Shown here one piece after another: positions 9,145-17,881 of a DNA stretch of 64,000 nt. The notes beneath the pieces are model-generated. The model was not told the origin of the DNA, searched no databases, and saw nothing but the letters and a program-made list of their open reading frames with translations. Source of the stretch: Pontixanthobacter rizhaonensis (GTDB taxonomy: Bacteria; Pseudomonadota; Alphaproteobacteria; Sphingomonadales; Sphingomonadaceae); NCBI RefSeq assembly GCF_012972675.1, contig NZ_JABCRE010000003.1, positions 186,001 to 250,000 of the forward strand, read 5' to 3'. Both the position numbers and the translations under genes were made by a program. Within the stretch, counting starts at the first letter, position 1; each line of letters begins with the position of its first letter.

Positions 9145-10308
9145 TCACATAGACCGCGCGATGACCATTTTCATCACTTCGTTCGAACCGCCGAAAATAC
9201 GCGTAATCCGGCAATCACGATACATTCGCGCAATCGGGTAATCATTGATGAAACCTGCCCCGCCGTGGAATTGCAGACATTTATCGACCACTTCACCTTG
9301 CAATTCGGTGACCATCAGCTTGGCCATACAGGCAGTCGGGACATCCAGTTTACCCTCCAGATGCTGAGCGATACAGTGATTGACAAAAACGCGAGCGGCG
9401 GTGCTGCGGGCTTTCAATTCGGCCAATGTGAACTGGGTGTTCTGGAAATCCCAGATCGTCTGCCCGAACGCCTTGCGATCCTTGACGAATTCCATCGTCA
9501 CTTCGAGCGCTTTTTCGATGCCGGTCATTGCACCCATCGCGATGATCAGCCGTTCCTGCGGCAGTTCACCCATCAGTTGGTAAAAGCCCTTACCTTCTTC
9601 CCCGCCCAGAACATTCTCTGCCGGAACAAAAACATCATCAAAGAACAATTCAGATGTGTCTGCCGCATCCATACCGATCTTGTCGAGCTTCTTGCCACGC
9701 TGAAAACCCTCGGCCCCGTCGGTTTCCAACAGCATTAACGAAATACCCTTGGCCCGTTCATTCGGGTCGGTCTTGGCCACAACAATGATGAAGTCGGCTG
9801 TTTGACCGTTGGAAATATACGTTTTTGCGCCGTTAATCCGATAGCCGTTGCCATCCTTCAGCGCGGTGGTGGTAATGCTCTGCAAATCAGACCCGACGCC
9901 CGGTTCGGTCATGGCAATTGCGCTAACCAGATCGCCCGTTACCAATTTGGGCAGATATTTCTTTTTCTGCTCTTCCGTGCCGTGGCGCACCAGATAGGGC
10001 AGGATAACGGTATTATGGAGCGATGCGGCGAAGCCTTCCACGCCGTGCTTCGCCTGTTGATCAATCACCACCATATCATGCCGGAAATCACCACCGTGAC
10101 CGCCATATTCTTCGGGTACAGAAACACCCAGCAAACCTGCTTCACCCGCTTCATTCCAGAAACCGCGTTCCACCTGGCCATCTTCACGCCATTTCAGAAT
10201 GCGCTTTTCGGGTGCCTTATCCTGATAAAATTTGCCGACAGCATCTGCAAAAATCGAAATCTCCTCATCATCCATGAATTCGGGCTGGGGTACATCAATT
10301 ACGGGCAT
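9145..10308 (-). CDS. Acyl-CoA dehydrogenase
   Basis: 387 residues with the three-part ACAD fold: an N-terminal helical domain, a middle beta domain containing AMTEPGVGSDLQSI (about residue 140) and the NGAKTYISNG strand, and a C-terminal helical domain with the QFHGGAGFINDYPIARMYRDCRITRIFGGSNEVMK signature. It oxidises an acyl-CoA at C2-C3 using FAD and electron-transferring flavoprotein. Chain specificity is not readable. It shares an operon with the FadR-type regulator and is divergent from an alpha/beta hydrolase. It is a clear paralogue of the enzyme at 11582-12724. Confidence 0.93.
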   Translation of the reverse strand: MPVIDVPQPEFMDDEEISIFADAVGKFYQDKAPEKRILKWREDGQVERGFWNEAGEAGLLGVSVPEEYGGHGGDFRHDMVVIDQQAKHGVEGFAASLHNTVILPYLVRHGTEEQKKKYLPKLVTGDLVSAIAMTEPGVGSDLQSITTTALKDGNGYRINGAKTYISNGQTADFIIVVAKTDPNERAKGISLMLLETDGAEGFQRGKKLDKIGMDAADTSELFFDDVFVPAENVLGGEEGKGFYQLMGELPQERLIIAMGAMTGIEKALEVTMEFVKDRKAFGQTIWDFQNTQFTLAELKARSTAARVFVNHCIAQHLEGKLDVPTACMAKLMVTELQGEVVDKCLQFHGGAGFINDYPIARMYRDCRITRIFGGSNEVMKMVIARSM

Positions 10309-10348
10309 GAAGCGGCCTTTCGGATTGCGAATGTGCTAAAACATTGTT

Positions 10349-10362
10349 GTATCACTTAGTTA
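10349..10362 (-). promoter_or_regulatory. Candidate GntR operator (motif copy 1)
   Basis: On the minus strand this reads TAACTAAGTGATAC. It matches TAACTAGGTGAACC at 14725-14738 in 11 of 14 positions. Both copies lie in divergent promoter regions of fatty-acid genes near the FadR-type regulator. No biochemical support; assignment is inference. Confidence 0.35.
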
Positions 10363-10411
10363 GCTATGTGCAATGCTTGCATGAATCGCAACTTGGCAGC
10401 AAAGCGGGTCA

Positions 10412-11287
10412 ATGGAACTTATTGGCCCCACATCACAGAGCTTTATCTCGCAGCGCACCCGTTTGCACTATGCAGATTGGGGTAATCACGGTGCACCTCC
10501 ACTAATTTTGCAGCATGGCGGACGCGACCATTGTCGCAGCTGGGATTGGCTGGCGGAAAAACTTCGCCATGATTGGCACGTTATCTGTCCCGATTTGCGC
10601 GGACATGGTGACAGCGAATGGACCAATACGGGCGTGTATCAAGTATCGTCCTATGTGTATGATCTGGCGCAGCTGGTACATCAGCTTGAACTTGCGCCGG
10701 TGACAATCATTGCCCATTCGCTGGGCGGTAACATCGCCACCCGCTACGCTGGGCTGTATCCCGAAAATATGCGCAAACTGGTCAGTATTGAAGGTCTCGG
10801 CCCCAGCCCCAAATATTTGGAAAAGATGGACGAGACCCCGTGGTATGACCATCACAAGCAGTGGATTGACAAGAAGCGCAACAGTTCCTCTCGTCTGCCC
10901 AAACGTTACGATACGTTTGAGGCTGCGCTTGACCGGATGCATGAAGAAAACAGCTATCTCAGCCGCGCTCAAGCAGAGCATCTGACCCGCAACGGTGCGA
11001 TCCGTAACGAGGATGGCACTTGGAGCTGGAAGTTCGACCCGCATTTACACGCATGGCCGCCCGAAGACTTGGCACGCGACAAGATACAAGATCTATGGCG
11101 CCGTATTAGCTGCCCGATGCTGATGATTTACGGCAATGACAGCTGGGCCAGCAATCCTGAACAGGATGGCCGTATCCAGTACTTTGGCGACAACGTAGAA
11201 GTGTCAGCCTATGACCGCGCCGGGCACTGGGTCCATCATGATCGGTTTGATGATTTCACCGCAGAGGTGAAAGCGTTTATCAGCTGA
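10412..11287 (+). CDS. Alpha/beta hydrolase
   Basis: 291 residues with the alpha/beta hydrolase fold. The oxyanion strand HGGRDHCRSWDWL begins near residue 35, the nucleophile elbow AHSLGG places the catalytic serine at about 103, the acid is probably in the YGNDSWASNPEQD loop, and the histidine is in AGHWVHHDRFDDF near the C-terminus. The substrate could be an ester, lactone or thioester. It is divergent from the acyl-CoA dehydrogenase and shares its short promoter region, so a link to the lipid catabolic block is plausible. About 294 bases without a gene follow it. Confidence 0.88.
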   Translation: MELIGPTSQSFISQRTRLHYADWGNHGAPPLILQHGGRDHCRSWDWLAEKLRHDWHVICPDLRGHGDSEWTNTGVYQVSSYVYDLAQLVHQLELAPVTIIAHSLGGNIATRYAGLYPENMRKLVSIEGLGPSPKYLEKMDETPWYDHHKQWIDKKRNSSSRLPKRYDTFEAALDRMHEENSYLSRAQAEHLTRNGAIRNEDGTWSWKFDPHLHAWPPEDLARDKIQDLWRRISCPMLMIYGNDSWASNPEQDGRIQYFGDNVEVSAYDRAGHWVHHDRFDDFTAEVKAFIS

Positions 11288-11428
11288 ACGGATAGCTGCG
11301 AATTTTCCTACTCACTCTGTCGGCGCTACAGCCCGTGTGCTCTTTCGCAATGTCTAACCTGTATCCAATGCGCGGCAGCTGCGCTGGCGCTGCTACTGGC
11401 ACTGGCACTGGCCGTGCTCAATCGAGCA

Positions 11429-11470
11429 AAGGTCACAAAGGTCACAGATAGCCCGGCACGGAAGGTCACA
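11429..11470. repeat. Three direct copies of AAGGTCACA
   Basis: AAGGTCACA occurs at 11429-11437, immediately again at 11438-11446, and a third time at 11462-11470, between the alpha/beta hydrolase and the convergent acyl-CoA dehydrogenase. A looser copy (AAAGTCACAG) follows near 11523. The spacing of the third copy is about two helical turns. The region has no other recognisable gene or element. Confidence 0.5.
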
Positions 11471-11581
11471 ACCCGCCCATGCTTTCAGCCATCAACGAAT
11501 TGAAAAACCGTATTATTCCCCGAAAGTCACAGTTTCAAAAACTGCATAAGTGTACCATTTGCGGGAATGTTCAGCGGACCC

Positions 11582-12724
11582 TCAAATTCCCCGGCTGATC
11601 ACTTCTTTCATGATCTCATCCGTACCGCCGAATATCCGCGTCACCCGCGCATCGCGCCACAGCCGCGCAATCGGATATTCGTTCATATAGCCTGCGCCGC
11701 CATGCAATTGCAGCGATTCGTCGCAGATCCTGTTCTGGAGATCGGTATGCCACAACTTCGCCGCGCTGGCCTCTTCAGTGGTGAGTTCACCGGCAATATG
11801 GCGCTTCAGTGCCCAGTCGATATGCGCCCAGCCGACCTGCAATTCACTGGCCATTTCGGCCAGAGTGAATTTGGTATTCTGGAATTCAAATACGGATTTG
11901 CCAAACGCCTTGCGTTCTTTGACGAATTTCACCGCTTCATCAAATGCACGCTGGGCACCCGCCTGACAGCCAATCGCGATGGACAAGCGTTCTTGCGGTA
12001 GCTCTTCCATCAGATGGATAAAGCCGCGCCCTTCCTGGCCCAGCATATTGGTTTTGGGCACGCGCACATCGTTGAAAAACAGCTCCGACGTATCGGCGGA
12101 ATGCTGGCCAATTTTGTCGAGGTTCCGGCCGCGTTCAAAACCGGGCGTGTCCGCATCAACGAGGATCAGGGACGTACCCTTGGCCCCCATTGTGGGATCG
12201 GTTTTGGCCACAACGATAATCACATCGGCATGCTGGCCGTTAGTGATGTACGTTTTGGACCCGTTGATGACGAGGTGATTGCCATCTTCCTTCGCCGTTG
12301 TCCGGATACCCTGAAGGTCGCTGCCTGCGCCCGGCTCGGTCATGGCGATGGCAGTAATGACATCGCCGCTGATCATACCCGGCAGATATTTTGCCTTCTG
12401 CTCTTCCGAACCCAGCCGCTCAAAATAATTGACGGTAATATCGTTCTGCAGCGTAAAACCGGCAGCCGACCCCATGTAGGATAATTCTTCCGCGATAACC
12501 GCATTATATCCAAAATCGAGGCCCAGCCCGCCATTCTCCTCACTGACGGTCGGGCATAGCATACCCGCCTCGCCCAGCGCCTTCCACGCGGAACGGGGAA
12601 CAATGCCCTCTTCCTCATGCTGGTCGAGATACGGCTCCATATGTTCGGCAAACACTTTGCGCACGGTGTCGCGGAACATGTTGTGATCGTCATTATAGGC
12701 GAAGCGGTTTTTTAGTTCGAGCAT
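11582..12724 (-). CDS. Acyl-CoA dehydrogenase
   Basis: 380 residues with the full ACAD architecture: AMTEPGAGSDLQGIRTTA at about 132, INGSKTYITNGQ at about 155, and the C-terminal LQLHGGAGYMNEYPIARLWRDARVTRIFGGTDEIMKEVI block. The ATG at 12724 has AAGGA nine bases upstream. It is the last gene of a three-gene minus-strand operon with the racemase-type enzyme (12-base gap) and the enoyl-CoA hydratase. Together with the divergent thiolase, the operon offers dehydrogenation, hydration and thiolysis, but no hydroxyacyl-CoA dehydrogenase is in this block. Confidence 0.93.
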   Translation of the reverse strand: MLELKNRFAYNDDHNMFRDTVRKVFAEHMEPYLDQHEEEGIVPRSAWKALGEAGMLCPTVSEENGGLGLDFGYNAVIAEELSYMGSAAGFTLQNDITVNYFERLGSEEQKAKYLPGMISGDVITAIAMTEPGAGSDLQGIRTTAKEDGNHLVINGSKTYITNGQHADVIIVVAKTDPTMGAKGTSLILVDADTPGFERGRNLDKIGQHSADTSELFFNDVRVPKTNMLGQEGRGFIHLMEELPQERLSIAIGCQAGAQRAFDEAVKFVKERKAFGKSVFEFQNTKFTLAEMASELQVGWAHIDWALKRHIAGELTTEEASAAKLWHTDLQNRICDESLQLHGGAGYMNEYPIARLWRDARVTRIFGGTDEIMKEVISRGI

Positions 12725-12736
12725 TGGTTAGTTCCT

Positions 12737-13885
12737 TCAGGCAATCGTGCCGGCTTCGCGCAGGGCGGCGGCGTCGGTGTCGTTCATTCCCAGAGATTGG
12801 AGGATCGCGTCGGTATCATCGCCCGGCATCGGAGCCGGAGCGGGTGTCGCCGTTTCGGTGGCGCTGTAACGCGGAGCTGGCGCGGGTTGTTTATCGCCGG
12901 CAATATCCACAAATGTCCCGCGCGCGATATTGTGCGGGTGGTCAGCCGCTTCGCTCATCGTCAAAACTGGCGCATAACAGACATCCGTATGTTCCATGAT
13001 GGCGTTCCATTCGGCACGTGTTTTGGTTTTGAAAAGGTCCGTCAGCTTGTCTTTCAGCATTGGCCACTTGGCGCGGTCATGCTGCACATCGAAGTCCGTG
13101 TCCTGCTCCAAACCTGCCAAGCGGCGCAGTTCTGCATAGAATTGCGGTTCGATACTGCCGATCGATACGAATTCACCATCCGACGTTTCATAGGTGTCGT
13201 AAAAGGGCGCAGCTGTGTCGAGCATATTGGCGCCGCGGTCTTCTGACCAAACGCCCATATTCTTCATACCGTGGATCATACCCATCAGCGCTGCTGTGCC
13301 ATCCGTCATCGCGCAGTCGATCACTTGCCCTTCTCCGCCGCGGGCGACGTTGAGCAGCGCAGAGGACATACCGAAGGCGAGCATCATTCCGCCGCCGCCA
13401 AAATCGCCGACCATATTGATCGGCGGCGTCGGTTTTTCTCCTGCCCGGCCATAATGCGCCAGCGCCCCGGCGAGTGCGATATAGTTGATGTCATGACCGG
13501 CGGCCTGCGCATAGGGCCCGGTCTGCCCCCAGCCGGTCATCCGGCCATAGACGAGCTTGGGATTGTCTTTGAGCAGTTCCTCCGGCCCCAGCCCCAGCCG
13601 CTCCATCACGCCGGGGCGGAACCCCTCGATGATACCGTCTGCACTGGCGCAAAGTTTGCGCGCGAGCGCGACGCCTTCTGCGCTTTTCAGATTGATCGCG
13701 ATAGACTTACGGCCCCGCGCCAATACATCCTTGGTGCTGAGCGGAGTCGATCCACCCCGGCTGCCTGTTGCACGGTCAATGCGGATCACTTCCGCACCGT
13801 GATCGGCCAGCATCATCCCGCAAAATGGGCCCGGCCCGATGCCAGCAAATTCAACAATACGAATACCTGATAAAGGACCGGACAT
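12737..13885 (-). CDS. Alpha-methylacyl-CoA racemase-type CaiB/BaiF enzyme
   Basis: 382 residues of the class III CoA-transferase family. The N-terminal Rossmann half has VEFAGIGPGPFCGMMLADHGAEVIRID. Two sites point to the racemase branch: GHDINYIALAGAL (H131) and GDFGGGGMMLAFG (D161), which line up with the His and Asp pair of AMACR. Racemases interconvert (2R)- and (2S)-methylacyl-CoAs so that the S form can enter beta-oxidation, which would suit methyl-branched or isoprenoid-derived substrates. A plain CoA-transferase remains possible. Five bases separate it from the enoyl-CoA hydratase upstream. Confidence 0.85.
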   Translation of the reverse strand: MSGPLSGIRIVEFAGIGPGPFCGMMLADHGAEVIRIDRATGSRGGSTPLSTKDVLARGRKSIAINLKSAEGVALARKLCASADGIIEGFRPGVMERLGLGPEELLKDNPKLVYGRMTGWGQTGPYAQAAGHDINYIALAGALAHYGRAGEKPTPPINMVGDFGGGGMMLAFGMSSALLNVARGGEGQVIDCAMTDGTAALMGMIHGMKNMGVWSEDRGANMLDTAAPFYDTYETSDGEFVSIGSIEPQFYAELRRLAGLEQDTDFDVQHDRAKWPMLKDKLTDLFKTKTRAEWNAIMEHTDVCYAPVLTMSEAADHPHNIARGTFVDIAGDKQPAPAPRYSATETATPAPAPMPGDDTDAILQSLGMNDTDAAALREAGTIA

Positions 13886-13890
13886 AGAGC

Positions 13891-14652
13891 TTACTTACCC
13901 TTCCAGTTAGGCGCGCGCTTTTCTGCAAATGCCAAAGACCCTTCGCGTGCATCTTCTGACGTGAACACTTCGGGAAGCAATTTTGCTTGCTCTTCATATC
14001 GTTTGTCGAGCGCCCATCCACGCGAACCTTCGATGATTTGCTTGGAGACTTTCACTGCCAGCGGACCATTTGCAGTGATCGCTTTGGCCAGCTCAATCGC
14101 TGCATCGAGCGCGGAGCCATCGGTTACACGGTTAAGCAAGCCCAGCTCATATGCGCGCGCAGCGTCGATGAAGTCCCCCGTCAACGCCAGCTCCATCGCC
14201 ACTTTGGGAGAGATCAGATCGGGCAGTTTCATCAGCCCCCCAGCCGCAGCCGCAAGCCCGCGTTTCGCTTCTGGAATACCGAATTTGGCTTTGTCATTGG
14301 CCACAATCATATCGCAGGAGATCATCAGTTCCATCCCGCCAGCCAGCGCATAGCCTTCAACCGCTGCGATGAGCGGCTTAACCGGACCTTTCTCTGTCAG
14401 ACCGCCAAAACCACGGCCCGGGACAGACGGCGTCTCACCGCGCAAAAAGCCCTTCAGATCCATGCCGGAACAGAAAGTGCCACCAGCACCCGTCAAAATA
14501 CCGACTCGCAAATGGTCTTCCCCATCGAGGCGATCAAGCGCCGCCGCGATGGCTTCCGAAGCCGCCTTGGTCATGGCGTTTTTCGCCTCTGGCCGATTGA
14601 TCGTGATGATCAGAATACCGTCTTCTTCGTGGGTCAGAACTTCTTCGCTCAT
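13891..14652 (-). CDS. Enoyl-CoA hydratase/isomerase (crotonase) family protein
   Basis: 253 residues. The crotonase fold is clear from INRPEAKNAMT near residue 18, the first oxyanion loop GAGGTFCSGMDLKGF at about 55, and the second, YALAGGMELMISCDMIVAND, at about 102, followed by FGIPEAKRGLAAAAGG with one candidate catalytic glutamate. The second usual glutamate position appears to be alanine, so the exact reaction (hydratase, isomerase or other) is open. It is the first gene of the operon continuing with the racemase-type enzyme and acyl-CoA dehydrogenase. Confidence 0.88.
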   Translation of the reverse strand: MSEEVLTHEEDGILIITINRPEAKNAMTKAASEAIAAALDRLDGEDHLRVGILTGAGGTFCSGMDLKGFLRGETPSVPGRGFGGLTEKGPVKPLIAAVEGYALAGGMELMISCDMIVANDKAKFGIPEAKRGLAAAAGGLMKLPDLISPKVAMELALTGDFIDAARAYELGLLNRVTDGSALDAAIELAKAITANGPLAVKVSKQIIEGSRGWALDKRYEEQAKLLPEVFTSEDAREGSLAFAEKRAPNWKGK

Positions 14653-14724
14653 GCTACTCTCTCCGCTAAACGCAATTGAAATGATTCCGGTCAGCTATTG
14701 CCGCCGCCTTTGCGCTGACTTATA

Positions 14725-14738
14725 TAACTAGGTGAACC
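14725..14738 (+). promoter_or_regulatory. Candidate GntR operator (motif copy 2)
   Basis: TAACTAGGTGAACC, in the 140-base space between the divergent enoyl-CoA hydratase and thiolase genes. It resembles the motif at 10349-10362 in 11 of 14 positions. Binding by the FadR-type regulator at 8343-9134 is a proposal only. Confidence 0.35.
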
Positions 14739-14792
14739 AGCTTGTCTACGCTTGCTGATGTCGAATTCTAACTCGTATGAAGGAGCCTACTT

Positions 14793-16058
14793 ATGGCCGA
14801 AGCCTATATCATCGACACCGTCCGCACCCCTCGCGGCATTGGCAAGGTCGGCAAAGGAGCGCTCGCAAACGAGCATCCACAGCATCTGGCAGCTACTGTT
14901 CTGAAAGCTCTGAAGGACCGCAACAACCTCGATACAAGCACTGTCGATGATGTGATCTGGTCCACGTCCACACAAGACGGCAAGCAAGCTGGCGACCTTG
15001 GCCGGATGGCTGCACTGGATGCCGGTTACGACATTACTTCCAGCGGAACCACGCTCGACCGGTTCTGCGGCGGTGGGATCACATCGGTAAACTTTGCAGC
15101 GGCGCAGATCATGTCAGGCATGGAAGATTGCGTTGTAGCAGGCGGCACGGAAATGATGAGCCTGACTGCGGAAATGATGAAAGAAAAAATGGCCGCTGGC
15201 ATCAAACCCGCGATGATGGGCAGCTATAATGAGCGCTTGCAGTCCGTTCACCCGCAATCACACCAGGGCATTTGCGGTGACGCGATTGCCAGCATGGAAG
15301 GATATAGCCGCGAAGAACTGGATGCTGTGGGCTATCGCAGCCAGCAGCGCGCCGATGCGGCGATCAAAGCAGGCAAATTCGACAAGAGCGTTGTTCCTGT
15401 GGTGGATGATGAAGGTAATGTCATTCTGGCCAAGGATGAGTATCCACGCCCTGAAACCACGCTGGAGGGGCTTGCCCAATTGGAGCCGGCCTTTGGCAAA
15501 ATGGCCAATGTTCCCCTCGATGCCAATGGCACGACTTTCGCGGGTCTGGTGAAACAGAAATACCCTGATCTGGAAATCAAGCATTTCCACCATGCGGGCA
15601 ATAGTTCCGGCGTGGTTGACGGCGCGGCGGGCGTCTTGGTGACATCCGAAGAATACGCCAAGAAAAATGGCCTGAAACCGCGTGGCCGCATCGTTGCCAC
15701 CGCCAATATGGGCGATGATCCGACCTTGATGCTGAATGCACCCGTTCCTGCGGCGAAGAAAGTTCTCGCCAAAGCGGGGCTGACCAAAAACGACATCGAT
15801 CTATGGGAAATCAACGAAGCATTCGCCGTCGTCGCTCACAAATTTGTGACCGATCTCGGCCTGAGCTGGGACAATGTGAACGTCAATGGCGGCTCAATTG
15901 CACTGGGTCACCCCATCGGCGCGACCGGCTCCATCCTTATCGGCACCGTGCTGGACGAGCTGGAAGCAACCGGCGGACGATACGGCCTCGTCACCATGTG
16001 CGCAGCGGGCGGCATGGCCCCAGCCATTATTGTCGAGCGGGTTGAAGACTTCGTTTGA
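14793..16058 (+). CDS. Acetyl-CoA C-acyltransferase (thiolase)
   Basis: 421 residues. The nucleophilic cysteine is C92 in LDRFCGGGITSV; the C-terminal catalytic block shows NEAFAVVAHKF, GGSIALGHPIGATG (His) and MCAAGGMAPA (Cys). A strong AAGGAG lies eight bases before the ATG. It cleaves 3-ketoacyl-CoA with CoA or runs the reverse condensation. At about 420 residues it is longer than short-chain biosynthetic thiolases and closer to degradative enzymes. It is divergent from the hydratase/racemase/dehydrogenase operon and probably serves the same pathway. Confidence 0.93.
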   Translation: MAEAYIIDTVRTPRGIGKVGKGALANEHPQHLAATVLKALKDRNNLDTSTVDDVIWSTSTQDGKQAGDLGRMAALDAGYDITSSGTTLDRFCGGGITSVNFAAAQIMSGMEDCVVAGGTEMMSLTAEMMKEKMAAGIKPAMMGSYNERLQSVHPQSHQGICGDAIASMEGYSREELDAVGYRSQQRADAAIKAGKFDKSVVPVVDDEGNVILAKDEYPRPETTLEGLAQLEPAFGKMANVPLDANGTTFAGLVKQKYPDLEIKHFHHAGNSSGVVDGAAGVLVTSEEYAKKNGLKPRGRIVATANMGDDPTLMLNAPVPAAKKVLAKAGLTKNDIDLWEINEAFAVVAHKFVTDLGLSWDNVNVNGGSIALGHPIGATGSILIGTVLDELEATGGRYGLVTMCAAGGMAPAIIVERVEDFV

Positions 16059-16099
16059 TAGACACCTGCTAACCTCAAAAAATCGGCTTTGCATCACGG

Positions 16100-16137
16100 C
16101 ACCCCCGGACTATGTCTTCATCGACATTCCGGGGGTG
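16100..16137. terminator. Hairpin between convergent thiolase and oxidoreductase genes
   Basis: Arms CACCCCCGGA (16100-16109) and TCCGGGGGTG (16128-16137) pair over ten bases, with an inner ATGTC/GACAT stem. It follows the thiolase stop and faces the end of the minus-strand oxidoreductase gene. There is no long T-run, so it may be a weak terminator or a stabilising 3' structure. Confidence 0.55.
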
Positions 16138-16192
16138 CTTGATGACTTTTTCGATAAACAGGCACCGGGGCTGATAACAGCGCTTCGTCCCG

Positions 16193-17815
16193 CTAATCAG
16201 CCGGTGAGGCGTGGACGTGGTTCCAGATAGCGGACATAACCACCGACCCTTCGCCTACGCTCGATGCCACCCGTTTTACCGAGCCTGCACGAACATCGCC
16301 GACAGCATAAATACCCTCAGCTGACGTCTGGAATGGGGATGGCTGGGCAACCATCTCACCGGTTTTGACAAAACCCTTGTCATCCAGATCCACCAAGTCG
16401 CTAAGCCAGCCTGTATTGGGCGCTGCGCCGACCATGATAAACAGCCCGCCGCATTCCATCTCTTCAGGTCCATCGGCTGTTTCCAGACAGATATGGCTGA
16501 GCCAATTGTCACCGCTCATAGACGCCACTTGCGTACCATAATGGATGGTCACTTTGGGGTCAGCTTCCAACCGGTCGCGCAAATATGATGACATGGAATC
16601 GGCAAGACTATTGCCGCGTATCAGGATGTGCACATGATGCGCCGCGCGTGATAGATACATCGCCGCTTGCCCGGCTGAATTGCCACCGCCGATGATCGCG
16701 ACCGGTTTTTTGCTGCAAAAACGCGCTTCCATTTCGGTTGCCGCATAGAAAACACCGGCCCCCTCGAAATCTTCCCGTCCCTCAAGTGGTAGCTTCCGGT
16801 ATTGCACGCCCGTCGCCACTAAGATTGCTTTGGCGCATACGATATCTCCGCCGTCCAAGGTTGCGCAGAATGTCCCGTCGGCGCGCTTCTCCAGCGCTTC
16901 CACCCGGCGCGGCATGGCGAAACGCGTGCCAAACTTCATCGCCTGGATTTGCCCGCGATATACCAAATCAGCGCCGGAAATACCGGTCGGGAAACCCATA
17001 TAGTTCTCGATCCGGCTTGATGTTCCTGCCTGCCCGCCGATGGCGATATCCTCTACCACCAAAGCGCTAAGGCCTTCTGCGCCAGCATAAACGGCAGCAG
17101 CCACACCTGCCGGGCCGCCGCCCACAATCAGGACATCATAATCCAGCCCCTGTTCAACATTCAGATCCAGTCCAAGCAGACGGGCGACTTTGCGCGGGCA
17201 TGGGTCTTCAACCACATGATCCTTGGCATAAATCACCGACGGTTTATGCGATGACAGATCACACAGGCGCGCCGTTTCCTGATCGGGATTATCCATATCG
17301 AAGGACTGGAACGGGATCCGGTTGCGCGCAAGGAAGCTGGCGACCCTTTGAACCTTGGCATCGCGGTCCGCGCCGATCAGTTTGATGGTGCTTCTGTTTT
17401 GTTCAAACTGCGCCCGCCGTCTGGCAGAAAACACGGTTATCACATGATCTGACAGTTCGGGTATATCGCTCATCAATTGCAGCATTTTCGGCCGCGACGC
17501 TTCCAATGTGCGGGTGGCCTTGGCGGCGCGCATAGGCAGTGTCATCACAGAACCTTCGTTCAAGAAGGCTATGTCCCCCATGAACTGGGTTGGACCCAGC
17601 GTCGATTCGACCCAGCGCTCCCCGGTATACGGATTGACGACCTCGATCTCGCCATCGAGGACATAGACAAACCGGTCCATCAGATCGCCAACATCAGCGA
17701 CCATGTCCCCCGCTGCATATTCTACAGTTTCGGAAATTTGGCGTAGAGCCGCCACATGATCGTCGGCCAGTGGTTGCCGCCGCATCACTTCGAGGTCTGC
17801 GCCTATCGTTTCCAT
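16193..17815 (-). CDS. Cyclic-nucleotide-binding domain / thioredoxin-reductase-like flavoprotein
   Basis: 540 residues in three parts. Residues about 15-130 are a cyclic-nucleotide-binding (CRP-type) beta-roll (YAAGDMVADVGDLMDRFVYVLDGEIEV). Residues about 140-220 look like a thioredoxin/glutaredoxin-type linker domain (KVQRVASFLARNRIPFQSFDMDNPD). Residues about 228-530 are a thioredoxin-reductase-like FAD/NADPH module (VLIVGGGPAGVAAAVYAG; IIGGGNSAGQAAMYLS; GIYAVGDVR). The redox CATC site of true thioredoxin reductase is absent; the segment reads FYAATEMEARFC. It may be a nucleotide- or lipid-sensing oxidoreductase. It lies 66 bases downstream of the isoprenyl synthase on the same strand and may belong to that operon. 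Confidence 0.85.
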   Translation of the reverse strand: METIGADLEVMRRQPLADDHVAALRQISETVEYAAGDMVADVGDLMDRFVYVLDGEIEVVNPYTGERWVESTLGPTQFMGDIAFLNEGSVMTLPMRAAKATRTLEASRPKMLQLMSDIPELSDHVITVFSARRRAQFEQNRSTIKLIGADRDAKVQRVASFLARNRIPFQSFDMDNPDQETARLCDLSSHKPSVIYAKDHVVEDPCPRKVARLLGLDLNVEQGLDYDVLIVGGGPAGVAAAVYAGAEGLSALVVEDIAIGGQAGTSSRIENYMGFPTGISGADLVYRGQIQAMKFGTRFAMPRRVEALEKRADGTFCATLDGGDIVCAKAILVATGVQYRKLPLEGREDFEGAGVFYAATEMEARFCSKKPVAIIGGGNSAGQAAMYLSRAAHHVHILIRGNSLADSMSSYLRDRLEADPKVTIHYGTQVASMSGDNWLSHICLETADGPEEMECGGLFIMVGAAPNTGWLSDLVDLDDKGFVKTGEMVAQPSPFQTSAEGIYAVGDVRAGSVKRVASSVGEGSVVMSAIWNHVHASPAD

Positions 17816-17881
17816 TGCATTGCCCTTGGTTCACCTGCTCGCATCAATGTAGGGCTGCTGCAAGGCAGGGCAAGGACTGGC

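Noticed and set aside
8854-9738. 294-residue plus-strand frame over the GntR and acyl-CoA dehydrogenase genes
   Set aside because: It crosses two real minus-strand genes and has no recognisable domain.
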